Part shown: one piece after another, positions 23,812 through 33,310 of the stretch
How positions within the stretch are numbered: position 1 is the stretch's first letter
Layout of the letters: every line of letters begins with the position of its first letter
Source of the DNA: Amoebidium appalachense
Lineage: Eukaryota; Ichthyosporea
Direction: 5' to 3'
Length of the DNA stretch: 64,000 nucleotides
Assembly (NCBI GenBank): GCA_963693365.1
Contig: CAVNZM010000003.1
Coordinates: 9,486,001-9,550,000 of the forward strand
Made by a program: the position numbers and the translations under genes
The notes under the pieces: model-generated
What the model saw: only the letters and a program-made list of their open reading frames with translations
Told to the model about the DNA's origin: nothing
Databases searched by the model: none

Positions 23812-24470
23812 TAACAAAATTTTTATCCCCTAAACAGTTGAAAACCCTCACAAATTTTTTAAATGTACCAATAAAATCACCTTCTTTAAACCGTGTCCCT
23901 ACAATATGGGACCATCATTAAGACCCTTAAGAGCTAATCTATTGAATTTACTCACTAATTTCATTATGAGTTATAATAAAATCTAGACGAGAGACACTAA
24001 TTTTAACATAAAAATGAGGCTAATTTTACATATAATTTTATCGTAAATTATTAACTCAAGCACGAAGATTTTTATTCTCTAATCAGTTAAATTCCTCACA
24101 AAGTTTAAAAATGCACCAATAAAACCCTTCCTATCAAAAGGTACCTCTACAATATGGGACTATTATTAAGATTCTTAAGAGCTAACTTATTGAATTTCCT
24201 CACTAATCTTATTAAATGTTATAAGATAATCTAGATGAGAGACATTAATTTTATCTTAAAAATCATGCTAATTTTACACAGAATTTCATGTAAATTATTA
24301 ACTCAATTACTTAAATTTTTATTTCCTAATCAGTTAAAACCCCTCACAAATTTTTTAAATCCACCAATAAAACCCTTCTTAGCAAAAGGTACCTCTACAA
24401 TATGGGACCATCATTAAGATTCTTAAGAGCTAATCTATTAGATTTCCTCACTAATTAAATGTATCAAAGT
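23812..24470. repeat. Tandem array with exact 248-bp period
   Basis: The phrase ACAATATGGGAC (the middle copy continues TATT instead of CATC) starts at 23901, 24149 and 24397, exactly 248 bp apart twice. Flanking sequence (CCAATAAAACCCTTC, TTAAGAGCTAA, GAATTTCCTCACTAAT) repeats in register. About 2.7 copies with scattered substitutions, non-coding. Confidence 0.85.
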
Positions 24471-25042
24471 AAATAATATTAGCAAACCCCCATTAATTTT
24501 TCCACGTAAAAATATAATACCTAATTCTATGTAAATATTTAGGGGTCTAATCTATTAAAATCTCCATATAATATGGTTAATAATAGGACTAAAATTGGTA
24601 AGAAAGATACTAGTCCTATCCTGAAAATTAGGTAAATTTATACAAGAACCCTGTAAGTATTTACTTAAGCTTCTAAAATTTTTCTTTTATTATAGACTTT
24701 AAAATATATACAAAATCTCAAAAGTGCACATTGGTGTATAAAGAGAACTAGTTGATTGAGGAATATTTACGGATAAGTAGTAATCGATAATGATTTACAG
24801 AACAGAAGAAGAGGACTAGTAGATCGAGGAACAATAAACGGAGGATTAGGACTCGATGAAGATAGACGGAGGAGTATAATTAATAAATCAATGAGGATTA
24901 ACAGAGGAAGAGAATTAGTTGATTGAAGAATGTTTAACGGAGGATTAGAGTATTGATAGTAATAAGATGTTATGAAAGATAAAATGCTAGCATAGACGAG
25001 GGATTAAAGGTTTGATGTTATGAAAGGTAAGGGGCTAGAAAA

Positions 25043-25782
25043 GTCTTATGCTCTTGTCATCATACGACGACAAGCTCGTATTACAAGACTCTAGTACGAA
25101 CTTGTAACTCGTCTAGTACTAACAACTAGTTGAGCACTTACAAATCGTTTAGTACTAGTAAAGTTATTTTTACTTTAACAGCACGAGAGTCTCTGAAGAG
25201 CCTTCTCGCTAAGAATCTTTCTTATGCTTTTGAATTCCTGTATTACAAGAGTTTCTAAAGAGCCTTCTCGCTAAAAGAAAAGTTTTATGCTCTTATCATC
25301 ATACGACGACAAGCTCGTCTAGGACTCGCAATTCGCAAGTTCTTCTACTCATCCCAGGTGAATTGATAATCTTGTGATTATAAGAGTCTCTAAAGAGCCT
25401 TCTCACTAAGAAACATTCTTAGGCTTTTCGAATATGAGGATCTCAAGAACCTCTCTTGAGCCTTATCGCTAATAGACTCTCTTATGGTTTTGGTAATCTC
25501 CGGATTATAAATTCGTCATAAACTCACAACTCGTCATGAACTCGCAACTCGCAGATGTCTTATGGTGAGCTCTCTCTTCATAGAACGTATTGGATTGGTC
25601 GTTGGTGTGAACGTATTGGGTTGCTCGTTGGTGCGAACGTATTGGGTTAATCGTTGATGCGAACCTATTGGGTTGGTCATCATGCCTTGGTATGACCTTC
25701 TTGTGTTAGGTCTCAGTAGAACTTTCTTGCTAAGAGAAGAGTCTTATGCTTTTGTCATTATACGACGACAAGCTCGTATTAG
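25043..25782. repeat. Dispersed 40-bp repeat with a CGACGACAAGCTCG core
   Basis: The unit TTATGCTCTTGTCATCATAC followed by GACGACAAGCTCGT occurs near 25046, 25284 and 25743, and a decayed version lies near 29460. Between copies run GAGCCTTCTCGCTAA phrases, also repeated. Typical of expanded non-coding mitochondrial DNA. Confidence 0.75.
25583..25686. repeat. 26-bp tandem repeat, four units
   Basis: Units beginning GAACGTATTGG (the fourth GAACCTATTGG) start at 25583, 25609, 25635 and 25661, each exactly 26 bp apart. Confidence 0.85.
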
Positions 25783-25904
25783 TCCTCGCAACTCGTTGGG
25801 ACTCATAATGCTGTTTTGTAATTTAATAGATAGTATTTATGCTACGAGATGAAAGCTTGTTAACTTAAACTAGCTTGGTACTGTGTACCTGTGTGTAATG
25901 CTTT

Positions 25905-26375
25905 TCACCTAAGTTAGTTGGACCCTTCCTACGAAAGTTGGATCTTTCCTAAATGCGCAGAATCTTTCTTAAGTGCGCAGGATTTCTCCTAAGCTAGTTG
26001 GACCCTTCCTACGAAAGTTGGACCCTTACTACTAAAGGTAGAACTCTCCTAAGTGCACAGAATCTCTCCTAAGTGTGCAGTATTTTTCCCTAGGCTAGTT
26101 GAACTCTTCCTACAAACGTTGGACCTTTCCTAAGTGCGCAGAATCTCTCCTAGGGGCGCAAAACCTTTCTTAAGTGCATATGATCTTTACTAAATGTGCA
26201 GAATCTTTCTTAAGTGCACATGATCTCTCTTAAGCTAGTTGGACTCTTCCTACTAAAGTTGGACCTTTCTTAAATGCGCATGACTTTTCCTAAGTATGCA
26301 GAATTTTCCCTAGGTGCGCAAGATCTTTCTTAAGCGAGTTTGGACCTTTCCTACGAAAATAAGACTCCTTCTCCA
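25905..26375. repeat. Field of short CCTAAGTGCGCAGAATCT-type repeats
   Basis: About 470 bp made of degenerate units of roughly 20 bp (CCTAAGTGCGCAGAATCTTT) alternating with AGCTAGTTGGACCCTTCCTA and ACGAAAGTTGGACC phrases. No open frame. Part of the mitochondrial-derived block. Confidence 0.75.
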
Positions 26376-26509
26376 GAAATTTCACCACGAGCTTGATAAT
26401 GGGAGCCTACAGTTATGGGTATTTTGTTAAACTTGTTACTTCACATTTTCTCTTAATGTAGACTGCTTGGATATTTCGCTTCTTATATGGTATAATTTTA
26501 CTCTAGCTT

Positions 26510-26900
26510 TAAGGACCATCGTTATTTAATTCCTAGTAGAGATATTAAGAGTCTTCTCATCTGATAATGTAAGCTTAAAAATCTTTAGCCAAACTAGTTT
26601 AAAAGCTTCTCTAATAGCTAAAGTATCGTCTTTAGAATCTATGATATTAATAAAAAGGGCATCTGCATGTATTACAAATTGCATCCTTTAAAAGTTGGGG
26701 TGAGTAGCTAAATTACTTGTGCTATCTTTGGTATATATTTCAGTTCTTGGGGGGGGGTACGCTTAACATTTTTAAAATCAATCTGAATAATTGCTCTAAT
26801 TAATTTAGTGTACACCGAATTAGCTTTTCAACACAGTATAATAGTTTCTCCTGGGGGCAAAAACTATGAAGCTGGGATAAAAATCCAAGCTTAAATAGAG
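26510..26900 (-). pseudogene. Decayed group II intron reverse transcriptase/maturase
   Basis: The best open piece (26526-26684) reads MQFVIHADALFINIIDSKDD, then a DTLAIREAFKLVWLKIFKL helix and LSDEKTLNIST. This is the order of the group II intron RT catalytic region: the YADD box (here degenerate HADA), the SKEDA...REF helix and the ELNxEKT block. Upstream on the same strand, in other frames, are LHSFCP (compare the SFRPGR box) and IIQIDFKNV (compare the IEIDIKKFFD box). At least two frameshifts separate them, and the YADD Asp pair is lost, so it cannot be active. Lies downstream of the atp6 remnant on the same strand. It probably came from an intron-encoded ORF of the donor mitochondrial genome. 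Confidence 0.6.
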
Positions 26901-27399
26901 GTTTAAACATAAGTTTCATTATTTTTGAATAATCTTATCTCTAAGAAACAAAACACCTAGGAGTCTAGTTTTTATACCTTACGTGTAGACGTGAAACGTA
27001 AAATTATAAACCCAATAGTTCTAATTAATAACTTTAAATCTCTTGGAGTAATACCATTTAAATTACCTTTGTTGGATCCTGGAATAAAATTCACAAGTTT
27101 CGACTCACTAATGGAGTATACGTACATAAATATATCAACACCATTAATAATGACACATAAATTAACTTTAATAAGTTAGTAGTTATTAGCATTCGCTTTG
27201 ATAAGTTCTCAGAGTTTAACAAAACCGGACCATGAGCCTTGTTAAAATCTTACAACTCAAACAATTAGCCCTTTAAATTTACAATGCCCGCGATAATAAT
27301 AAGATAAATCAAGATCTCACAACTCCAATAATTGATATTTGAAAATTAGGAAACCTACGATAACCATGGGACCACTCTCAAGATAAAAGATATTAAATA

Positions 27400-27830
27400 A
27401 AAATAAATAGTATAAAAGCATAAACTTGAGTAACAGCAACCGCTAATTTAAATTCTGACCTAGTAAAGATAAATAATATAGATAATAATTAAAGATAAGA
27501 CTCCTTTAGCTAATACCGGTATTAAAGTAAACCCAAGTAAAATAACGTGCTAAAAGAGTGGCAGCAAGACTAACATCTAATGAGGGTGCTCTAACTGAAT
27601 AACTTATTAACTCGATTAAGCGTAAAAAGAAACTCGAGTCGTTGGAGCTCATCGTGGAATGAATCCATATAAAGTAACTTCCAATCAAATTCCAAATGAT
27701 AAGGCTAAAGTAACACTAATGAGAGCTGTAGCACTAAACCATAAAAGATCAGTCTTATTAAGTTCTGAACTACTATAAATGCAATTAATAATAAGGTAGA
27801 TGAAAAAGAAGTATGTACTTGTTCTCCAAG
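27400..27830 (-). pseudogene. atp6: Decayed mitochondrial ATP synthase subunit a
   Basis: Three blocks in correct order but in different frames. First WFSATALISVTLALSFGIW then VTLYGF (one TGA read as Trp), matching the SFTPTSHLxxTLALS...GF region. Next LIELISYSVRAPSLDVSL then AATLLARYF, matching the ELISYxxRxxSLxxRLxANMxAGH region. Last EFKLAVAVTQVYAFILFIFI and stop, matching the C-terminal ELxVAxxQAYVFxxLxxIY. At least two frameshifts and internal stops, and the essential Arg in RLFAN is replaced, so it is non-functional. In an intact mitochondrion this is the proton channel subunit of F1Fo ATP synthase. Confidence 0.75.
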
Positions 27831-27959
27831 ATTATTTTACTCATTAATATATAACAATCTTGTATAAAATTTTACTGCCGATTATCCTAGTTGATACGAT
27901 ATATCTTTTTAATGCTTAATTTATATATTGTTATTTTCATACTAAATTACATAAGAAGG

Positions 27960-28925
27960 AACAGAAGCTCCACGTATAGTCTCTAAGGATCCTACAAGTA
28001 ATTTAAATTTAAAGATTTAATTATATCACATGTAAGATTTAATTATCTCACATATAAAATTTGATTTCCTACTGGTCAGCCTGTTCTTTGTGTAAAGAGC
28101 TATTATATATATATTTAAGATTGTCACTCTCAGGGAGTACTTAAATTTAGGTGCGTTCAGTATGTAGCGAAGTTTATGGTGGATCATTAGTGTTAATCGC
28201 CCATTTTTACACCTTATTCGGCTAGTATCAAGGACACTAATAAAAAAATGGAATTAAAAGAGATATTTAATAGCCTTAATACCTCAATTGAATGAAAAAA
28301 ATCTGGATGTAATAACTCGAGACACTAAATCCTAATTCAATAAATAAATCAAGATATTTCTCCTATTCAATAAAGCTCATCCCACAACCTACTCATCGTA
28401 CGTCATAAAAAAGCTTACTTTTTATACTGTTAAATAAATAGACTTCAGGAAGTAGCTTTGTGTACATACTAGTAAGATCTAAAATCTTTGAGCTATTTTC
28501 CCATTTTAAAGCGGACTATCTCTTAAATACGATTCTATTGCGTAATGAAACGTTTTAGTTTGTGTATAGTCTCGGAGGGTCCAACTTTGTTACACATGTA
28601 AGATTGGGTTTCCTGCTGATTGATTTGCTTTCTGTATAAAGAGTTCTCTATATAGAGGGCTCTCTCTATGTTAAGAGCTGTTGTATATTTAAGATTATCT
28701 CTGTTAAAGAGTTCTTAAATTTATAGGTTATCTCAGCATATAGAAAAATTAATAATGAACTAGTTGTGTTATCCCAATTGCCACACCTTATTTTACTAAG
28801 ACCCAGGACAATAATAGAAGTGAAGATGGAGTTAAGAATAGCAGTATTTAAAAGAGGTATTTAATTTTAATACATCAATTTCAATAGAATATAGTAATTC
28901 GAGATACGAAATCCTAAATCAATAG
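27960..28925. repeat. Diverged direct duplication in the mitochondrial block
   Basis: About 380 bp near 27960-28345 recurs at 28555-28925. Shared phrases in the same order include CACATGTAAGATT, TTTAAGATT, a CCACACCTTATT or TACACCTTATT phrase, AAAAGAG(A/G)TATTTAAT and a CGAGA(C/T)AC(T/G)AAATCCTAA phrase. No conserved open frame. Confidence 0.6.
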
Positions 28926-29209
28926 AAGGTGAAAAGCTGCTATGGAAGTAAAATTAGAAGAATGCTAATAATAGCAAAGCTTCTGATACACTAAAAAATC
29001 ATTCCTTCTGCTAATAAAATTCTTTATTAAATAATCCAAGGAACACCTCCTCGGAACTAACTGATAATCATCATTAGATCTTAAAATTTATAATTAGAAA
29101 ATTAATATACAGTATTCAATATAATTACTAATACTGTTAAAAGGCGAAAATGACCATGGATTTTATATAACTAAAATAAATCAATTGCTTATAAATGTAT
29201 ATAACAATC

Positions 29210-29389
29210 GAGAGAGATAACTGTCCAAATACCGTTATACATAAGATAGTCTCTGAGTATCGTACCTGGTACTCCTAATTTGATATGATTTAGTAACACT
29301 ATACCTAAAACTCCTGATCCAATTAAAATTGGTATGAAAAAAGTTATTCATAATAATCCTCCAACTGCACTTGCTTTAATAAACACCAT
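29210..29389 (-). pseudogene. Possible decayed cox1 N-terminal region
   Basis: With TGA as Trp the frame reads MVFIKASAVGGLLW, then a hydrophobic stretch GSGVLGIVLL and KLGVPGTILRDYLMYNGIW. The spacing resembles the first helix and the RxELxxPGxxLxxxxxYNVxVTxH part of cytochrome oxidase subunit 1. Matches are partial (L, PG, L, YN), so another mitochondrial membrane subunit is possible. Confidence 0.35.
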
Positions 29390-29720
29390 TTTTATACCTT
29401 TATTCTTTGGTAATAGCTAAGAAAATAGGCTCTCTAAAGTTAAAAGCCAGCTAGAGTATCTTATGTTCTTATCATCCTGATACAACAAACTCGTAGAATA
29501 CTAACACCTACTCTTTTAACCATACTTCCTTATGTTTAGAAAACTATGGTCATAGAACTTTTCCTTCATTACCTTAAATTTTTTATAAATTTCATAAATT
29601 CAAATTATGATCTGCTAAAATTCCAAAATTGACGATTTTATGAAATTCCGGATTTCTGTATTTAGGATTGGAATGATCATCTTATATAGTGACACAAGCC
29701 TAGAATAAGAATAGAGAGGG

Positions 29721-30022
29721 AGGGGGCGAGATGAAATAACTAGACTGGGCCCCCCGACATGATCGTGCACCAGCATGTTTGGTTGGTTGGTTTGGCTGTT
29801 TGATTAGGAGGAAACGGGGGAAGTGGTGTGTGTGCCTGCGTGTGTGTGCGCACGTGCATGTACGTGTCTGTCTGTGTGTGTGTGTGTATGTGTGTGTGTG
29901 TAGGTTGGGTACCGGCCTGCAATACTAAAGGTATGCAATTCTTCCCCCCGGTTTGTTGTGCTAGCCGTTCTCCGTTGTGTGTGTGTGCGCACGAGCGCGA
30001 CTGTGTGTGCGTGTGTGTGTGT

Positions 30023-30060
<38 letters not shown>

Positions 30061-30114
30061 GTGTGTTTGTGTGTGTAAGTACCACAAAGACAAGAAAACC
30101 CGTGAAGAGAGCCC
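29721..30114. repeat. GT-rich unique/repeat spacer
   Basis: Return of nuclear-type composition: GT and CATG-rich tracts at 29826-29905 and 29975-30076 around unique sequence. No exon supported. Confidence 0.6.
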
Positions 30115-30791
30115 TTAAACCAGAGAGTAACTACAAGGCGAAAAAAAGTAGGTCACGGTGGCGACTACTTTTGTTTCCTCTGTACAATCTTTGCCTAGGT
30201 GAACCCCCCACCCCATTCCCCCACCTCCTTCCCCCCTTCTCCTCCTGCATTCCCCACTTCTCCTCCTGCACAAAACAAAAAGGCGGCGGGGGGGGGTTGT
30301 CCTCTTTGGGATAACTTGTCTTTCGTTCTGTTCATATAAAGACAAGGTGTGGTCTCCGTATACTTATGACACACTGATAAGCCTTCCTCTATGGCAGACA
30401 AAACTAGTCTTTTTACACACGTTTAGTGACTTTTGAGACCCTTACCAGCAACAGCAGCGGGGAGTCTGGACACAACTTCTCACTGGAACCACTGCAGCGT
30501 ACCGACGTTCATCTGCACCCAGGGGATGTTCACAGTGCTGCCCACCGTGGGTTCCTTGGTTAAACTCTCTGGTGCCCTTTTGGCATCCCAACCTTCATCA
30601 AACTCGCAAAGCGACCGCAACTGGTACACATCCATGTCGCCATCGTGGGCCTGAACTACAAACCAATCACCTCCCAAATCAATGTGTTTCCACGGATTAC
30701 CCTCGTGGCTTTTATCAGGCTTTATGCCCTTTGGTGGGTACTTCTCAACTGGGAGACTGGCAGGCACCAGACTATAATTAGAGACGCCCAT
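30115..30791 (-). CDS. Small unidentified gene with an in-frame TGA
   Basis: ATG at 30791 opens a well-formed frame of 103 codons (MGVSNYSLVPASLP at the start; a Trp-rich middle with WKHIDLGGDWFVV and MDVYQLRSLCEF) to a TGA at 30480-30482. The same frame then continues for eleven more codons to a strong donor CTG|GTAAGG (exon end 30446). An exon at 30115-30194 (acceptor CACCTAG, weak pyrimidine tract) continues in phase and ends SPCSYSLV and TAA, giving 141 codons with the TGA at codon 104. Alternatives: translation simply ends at the TGA, or a GTGAGA donor overlapping it is used. A TATA box lies about 115 bp upstream. No signal peptide or known domain. May be the 5' part of the gene ending at 22248. 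Confidence 0.5.
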
Positions 30792-30903
30792 GTTGGCAGA
30801 TCGCTCAGTGAGGCTAAGACACACCTAATTCTAGCTGAGATATGAGCTGTGAAGTGTTTAACTTCTGTGGGAAACTGTGACGTGCTGGTTGAAGTGGGCT
30901 GCA

Positions 30904-30911
30904 ATTTTATA
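30904..30911 (-). promoter_or_regulatory. TATA box for the gene at 30115-30791
   Basis: TATAAAAT on the minus strand, 113-120 bp before the ATG at 30791. The first in-frame ATG after it is the chosen start. Confidence 0.5.
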
Positions 30912-31159
30912 CTAAACACCACGGATCGATGACCGTTTGTGTGTGTCCGTTTGGCCGTTGCCCGCCACTACTCTTCCACCAATCATTGATCGAGAAGTCA
31001 AATTGGGTACTGGCCCGGCCCGATGGTATGCCGGGTCAACGTGCAAGGAAGCTCGAAAAAAAAAAAATCAACCCCTTCTTTTCCGTTTTCAAAACACAGC
31101 AGAACCTACGGTAAACCTATGTACTATCCTAGGAACGTGCCGCAGTGCACCGTCGCAGA

Positions 31160-31466
31160 ATGTCCGGCTATATCAGTATTATTCACAAGAAAAACCACCT
31201 TCCCCCAGTGTACGGAAACGGGATCTATAACCCAGTAGTGTTAAAACAATTCCTTTCACCGAAAGAGGCAAACGTTTTGGTAGAAGAACTGCACAAGGTT
31301 CAAGCAGAAGAAAAACTGTCTTACCGATCGTACTCGAACAACTTCGGTTGGGTTGGTTTTGTTTGAGCATCTGGGTGAGCTGTATATCCCAACGTTACTC
31401 TGGAACGGTCGAGAGACTTGTGTTTTTTGGCTGGAAGTTACACTAGGGAATTTCGTGAGTCCGTGC
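31160..31466 (+). pseudogene. Short ORF, possibly a broken or partial oxygenase-like gene
   Basis: ATG at 31160 reads MSGYISIIHKKNHLPPVYG and continues through VVLKQFLSPKEANVLVEEL to a TGA at 31364-31366 (68 codons). The FLSPKEANVLVEEL phrase resembles the lead-in of AlkB-like and other 2-oxoglutarate/iron oxygenases, but the catalytic HxD region is absent. Beyond the TGA a shifted frame (FEHLGELYIPTLLW) stays open to 31466, and a donor GGTGAGC lies at about 31373-31379. It may be a first exon or a decayed gene. It faces away from the gene at 30115-30791. Confidence 0.3.
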
Positions 31467-31878
31467 TCGATGTTATAGGGGATCTCGGTAAATTAAACTG
31501 ATTTAATAGTAATCTGTTAAATGGCCTACCCCACTAGTACCAACAAATGTATGGTACATATATACGTGCGCATATATGCATGCATCACTGCAACCCCGGG
31601 CGCACTGCCGGCGCTGGCACCGGAGTCGGCGTCAGTGCAGATCGATCGCGCCTATTGGTTGAAGCTGTTAGTCGCACATTCCATTTCACGTTCCATTTAT
31701 ACGATAGAATACGGTGATACCAGGCTCTGCCAGATGTGTTCGATTTTGGCTTCGTCTCACCAGCCACATTTCAGATTTTGTCGTTCGGCATCGCAAAAAG
31801 CCATATCACTTCATATTTGAACTTTTCAAAATCACCTGGGATGCCCTCCGTGTAGGGGTCTTCCCTCTTCTCGTCCGC

Positions 31879-32294
31879 CTACGTCAGCCCACAGCTAGGA
31901 AGGTATTGCGAGAGGAAATTCGCGGTTATACAATTCTCCACGTTGTAGTTTTTGTGCACGAACTCTACCCACGTGATGGTATCCCTCGTTAAGGCCGGGT
32001 TGGTGCCGTTGTACGGGGTAGAGAATGTGGACTGGTCATAGACGTAGTTGACCGTGACGTCATGGCCGTACGGTGCGTTGATGGTTGCGTAGGCGACATT
32101 GTCTGACTTGGGCGTGACTTTGAGGGTTTCTGTGGTGGAGGTGGCGGGGTTGTAAACTGAAATCTCGACCGACTTCAGCGTGAAGACCTGTGTGATCGTG
32201 CACTGCGAGATGGACTGCAGCCCATCCCACACACAAGGGACGTGCTTGCAAGGAGGAGGGCTAGGGAGGAGGCGATTCTGCTGTTTGCGAACAT
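31879..32294 (-). pseudogene. Small secreted protein gene with a frameshift
   Basis: ATG at 32294 begins a classic signal peptide (MFANSRIASSLALLLASTSL). The body, in another frame, reads SISQCTITQVFTLKSVEISV through DTITWVEFVHKNYNVENC to LPSCGLT and stop, about 110 residues with four Cys and alternating beta-strand-like segments. The two frames meet at a short GTGTGTG run (about 32229-32239). Loss of one TG unit would join them, so this is a slippage frameshift, a sequencing error or a real pseudogene. A good TATA box lies 130 bp upstream of the ATG, which argues for a recently functional gene. No known domain. Confidence 0.5.
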
Positions 32295-32422
32295 TCTTTT
32301 GTCTTTTTTTTTTTTTGGCTTTTTCGAAGAGTAACTAATGGATGTATTTTGTTGATTTGACTGTGATTTCTGTGTTTCTTAGAGAGACGATAGACTGATG
32401 ATGAGAAATGAGAGGTTCCGGG

Positions 32423-32430
32423 TTTATATA
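32423..32430 (-). promoter_or_regulatory. TATA box for the secreted-protein gene
   Basis: TATATAAA on the minus strand within a symmetrical GGGTATATAAACCC context, about 130 bp upstream of the ATG at 32294. Confidence 0.6.
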
Positions 32431-33057
32431 CCCAAGCTGCCCATTCACCTGGAATGTTTGTAGATTGCCGTCATCTTTGGAATTGGCTCATGGGATTCCT
32501 GCATGCCAAATGCCAATCTATGCCGGGGCCGGCGGGGGCCGGGAACTGCCCTGGATGGCGTATGATCGGATGCAATCATGATTGATAGCAAGAAACCGTG
32601 TCCGAAATTTACATAAGGGGAAAAATACCATCGAGCGCCCTTCAATGGTTCTTATCTTATAAAATATGAGGCAATAAAGGTTTTTGTATGAACATCATTC
32701 GGTCCCGGCCTCGCTCAGTCGCCGATCTAAACCCAATGTCCAATCATGTAAAACAATTTAAAACTCTATTTGGTTGCTGTACCGTACACATGATTGGATC
32801 CCTGGAAGTTTGGGTTGCGGGAGAAGTACTTTTGACCGTCAATCTGGACGAGTGGTCAGACCGAATCGTCCGTCCACTTTTGCAACTTAGAGCAGTAGTG
32901 TTTGAATTTCTTATCATTCTTGCTGCAGACTAGTAGATAAACTTATTTCAGCTATGATAAAAACATGAGTGTGAGCGCCACATGTCTCATGATATGTGCG
33001 GTTCTGCAGGCGGGGCCCCAGACAGTGCCCACATGTACAGCAATATCCAACCAACCT
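32431..33057. other. Unique intergenic DNA, nothing recognised
   Basis: Mixed-composition sequence. An 81-codon plus-strand frame at 32688-32933 has no domain or splice support. Confidence 0.5.
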
Positions 33058-33310
33058 CCGTATCTACCATTTTAGACAAAATCGAGGATGATCCGATCGA
33101 GGATTTCGGATGGCCCTGTTGCGGCTCTTGAATTCTCGAATATTAATCAATCAAGCGATCAAGGGCATGACTTCATTATGACGGTTTGTAAACAAATGAC
33201 GTCACATCCTCGATTATTTGATATGTTCGAAAATTTCAATGGAAGCGTCAGGGGCATCCGAAATCCTCGATCGGATCATCCTCGATCGGGGCTTAAAATG
33301 GTAGATACGG
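33058..33310. mobile_element. MITE with terminal inverted repeats of about 55 bp
   Basis: The left end (CCGTATCTACCATTTTA, then a CGAGGATGATCCGATCGAGG block and GATTTCGGATG) is repeated in inverted orientation at the right end, giving nearly identical arms of about 55 bp around a 140-bp non-coding centre. Total length 253 bp. The flanks carry a candidate 4-bp target duplication ACCT (33054-33057 and 33311-33314). No transposase inside, so movement would need a partner element elsewhere. The arms contain the nested palindrome CGATCGAGGATGATCCGATCG. Confidence 0.85.

Larger units (their letters stand above)
23790..29720. other. Mitochondrial DNA insertion (NUMT), about 5.9 kb
   Basis: This block is strongly AT-rich and completely lacks the GT, GA, G and C tracts that saturate both flanks, so its origin differs. 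On the minus strand it holds remnants of mitochondrial-type genes: ATP synthase subunit a, a group II intron reverse transcriptase and a possible cytochrome oxidase subunit 1 start. The ATP6 and cox1-like frames improve if TGA is read as Trp, as in the mitochondrial code of many opisthokonts, and they contain frameshifts and stops, so they are not functional here. The rest is non-coding repeat sequence (listed separately). Edges are approximate: a duplicated TTACGTGGTTT at 23751-23771 marks the left side and GC-rich DNA resumes about 29725. An assembly join to true mitochondrial DNA is the main alternative, but the decay of the genes argues against it. Confidence 0.75.

Noticed and set aside
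25043-26375. CRISPR-like array of short repeats
   Set aside because: Units are degenerate, spacers are not unique and of variable length, and the context is mitochondrial-derived eukaryotic DNA.
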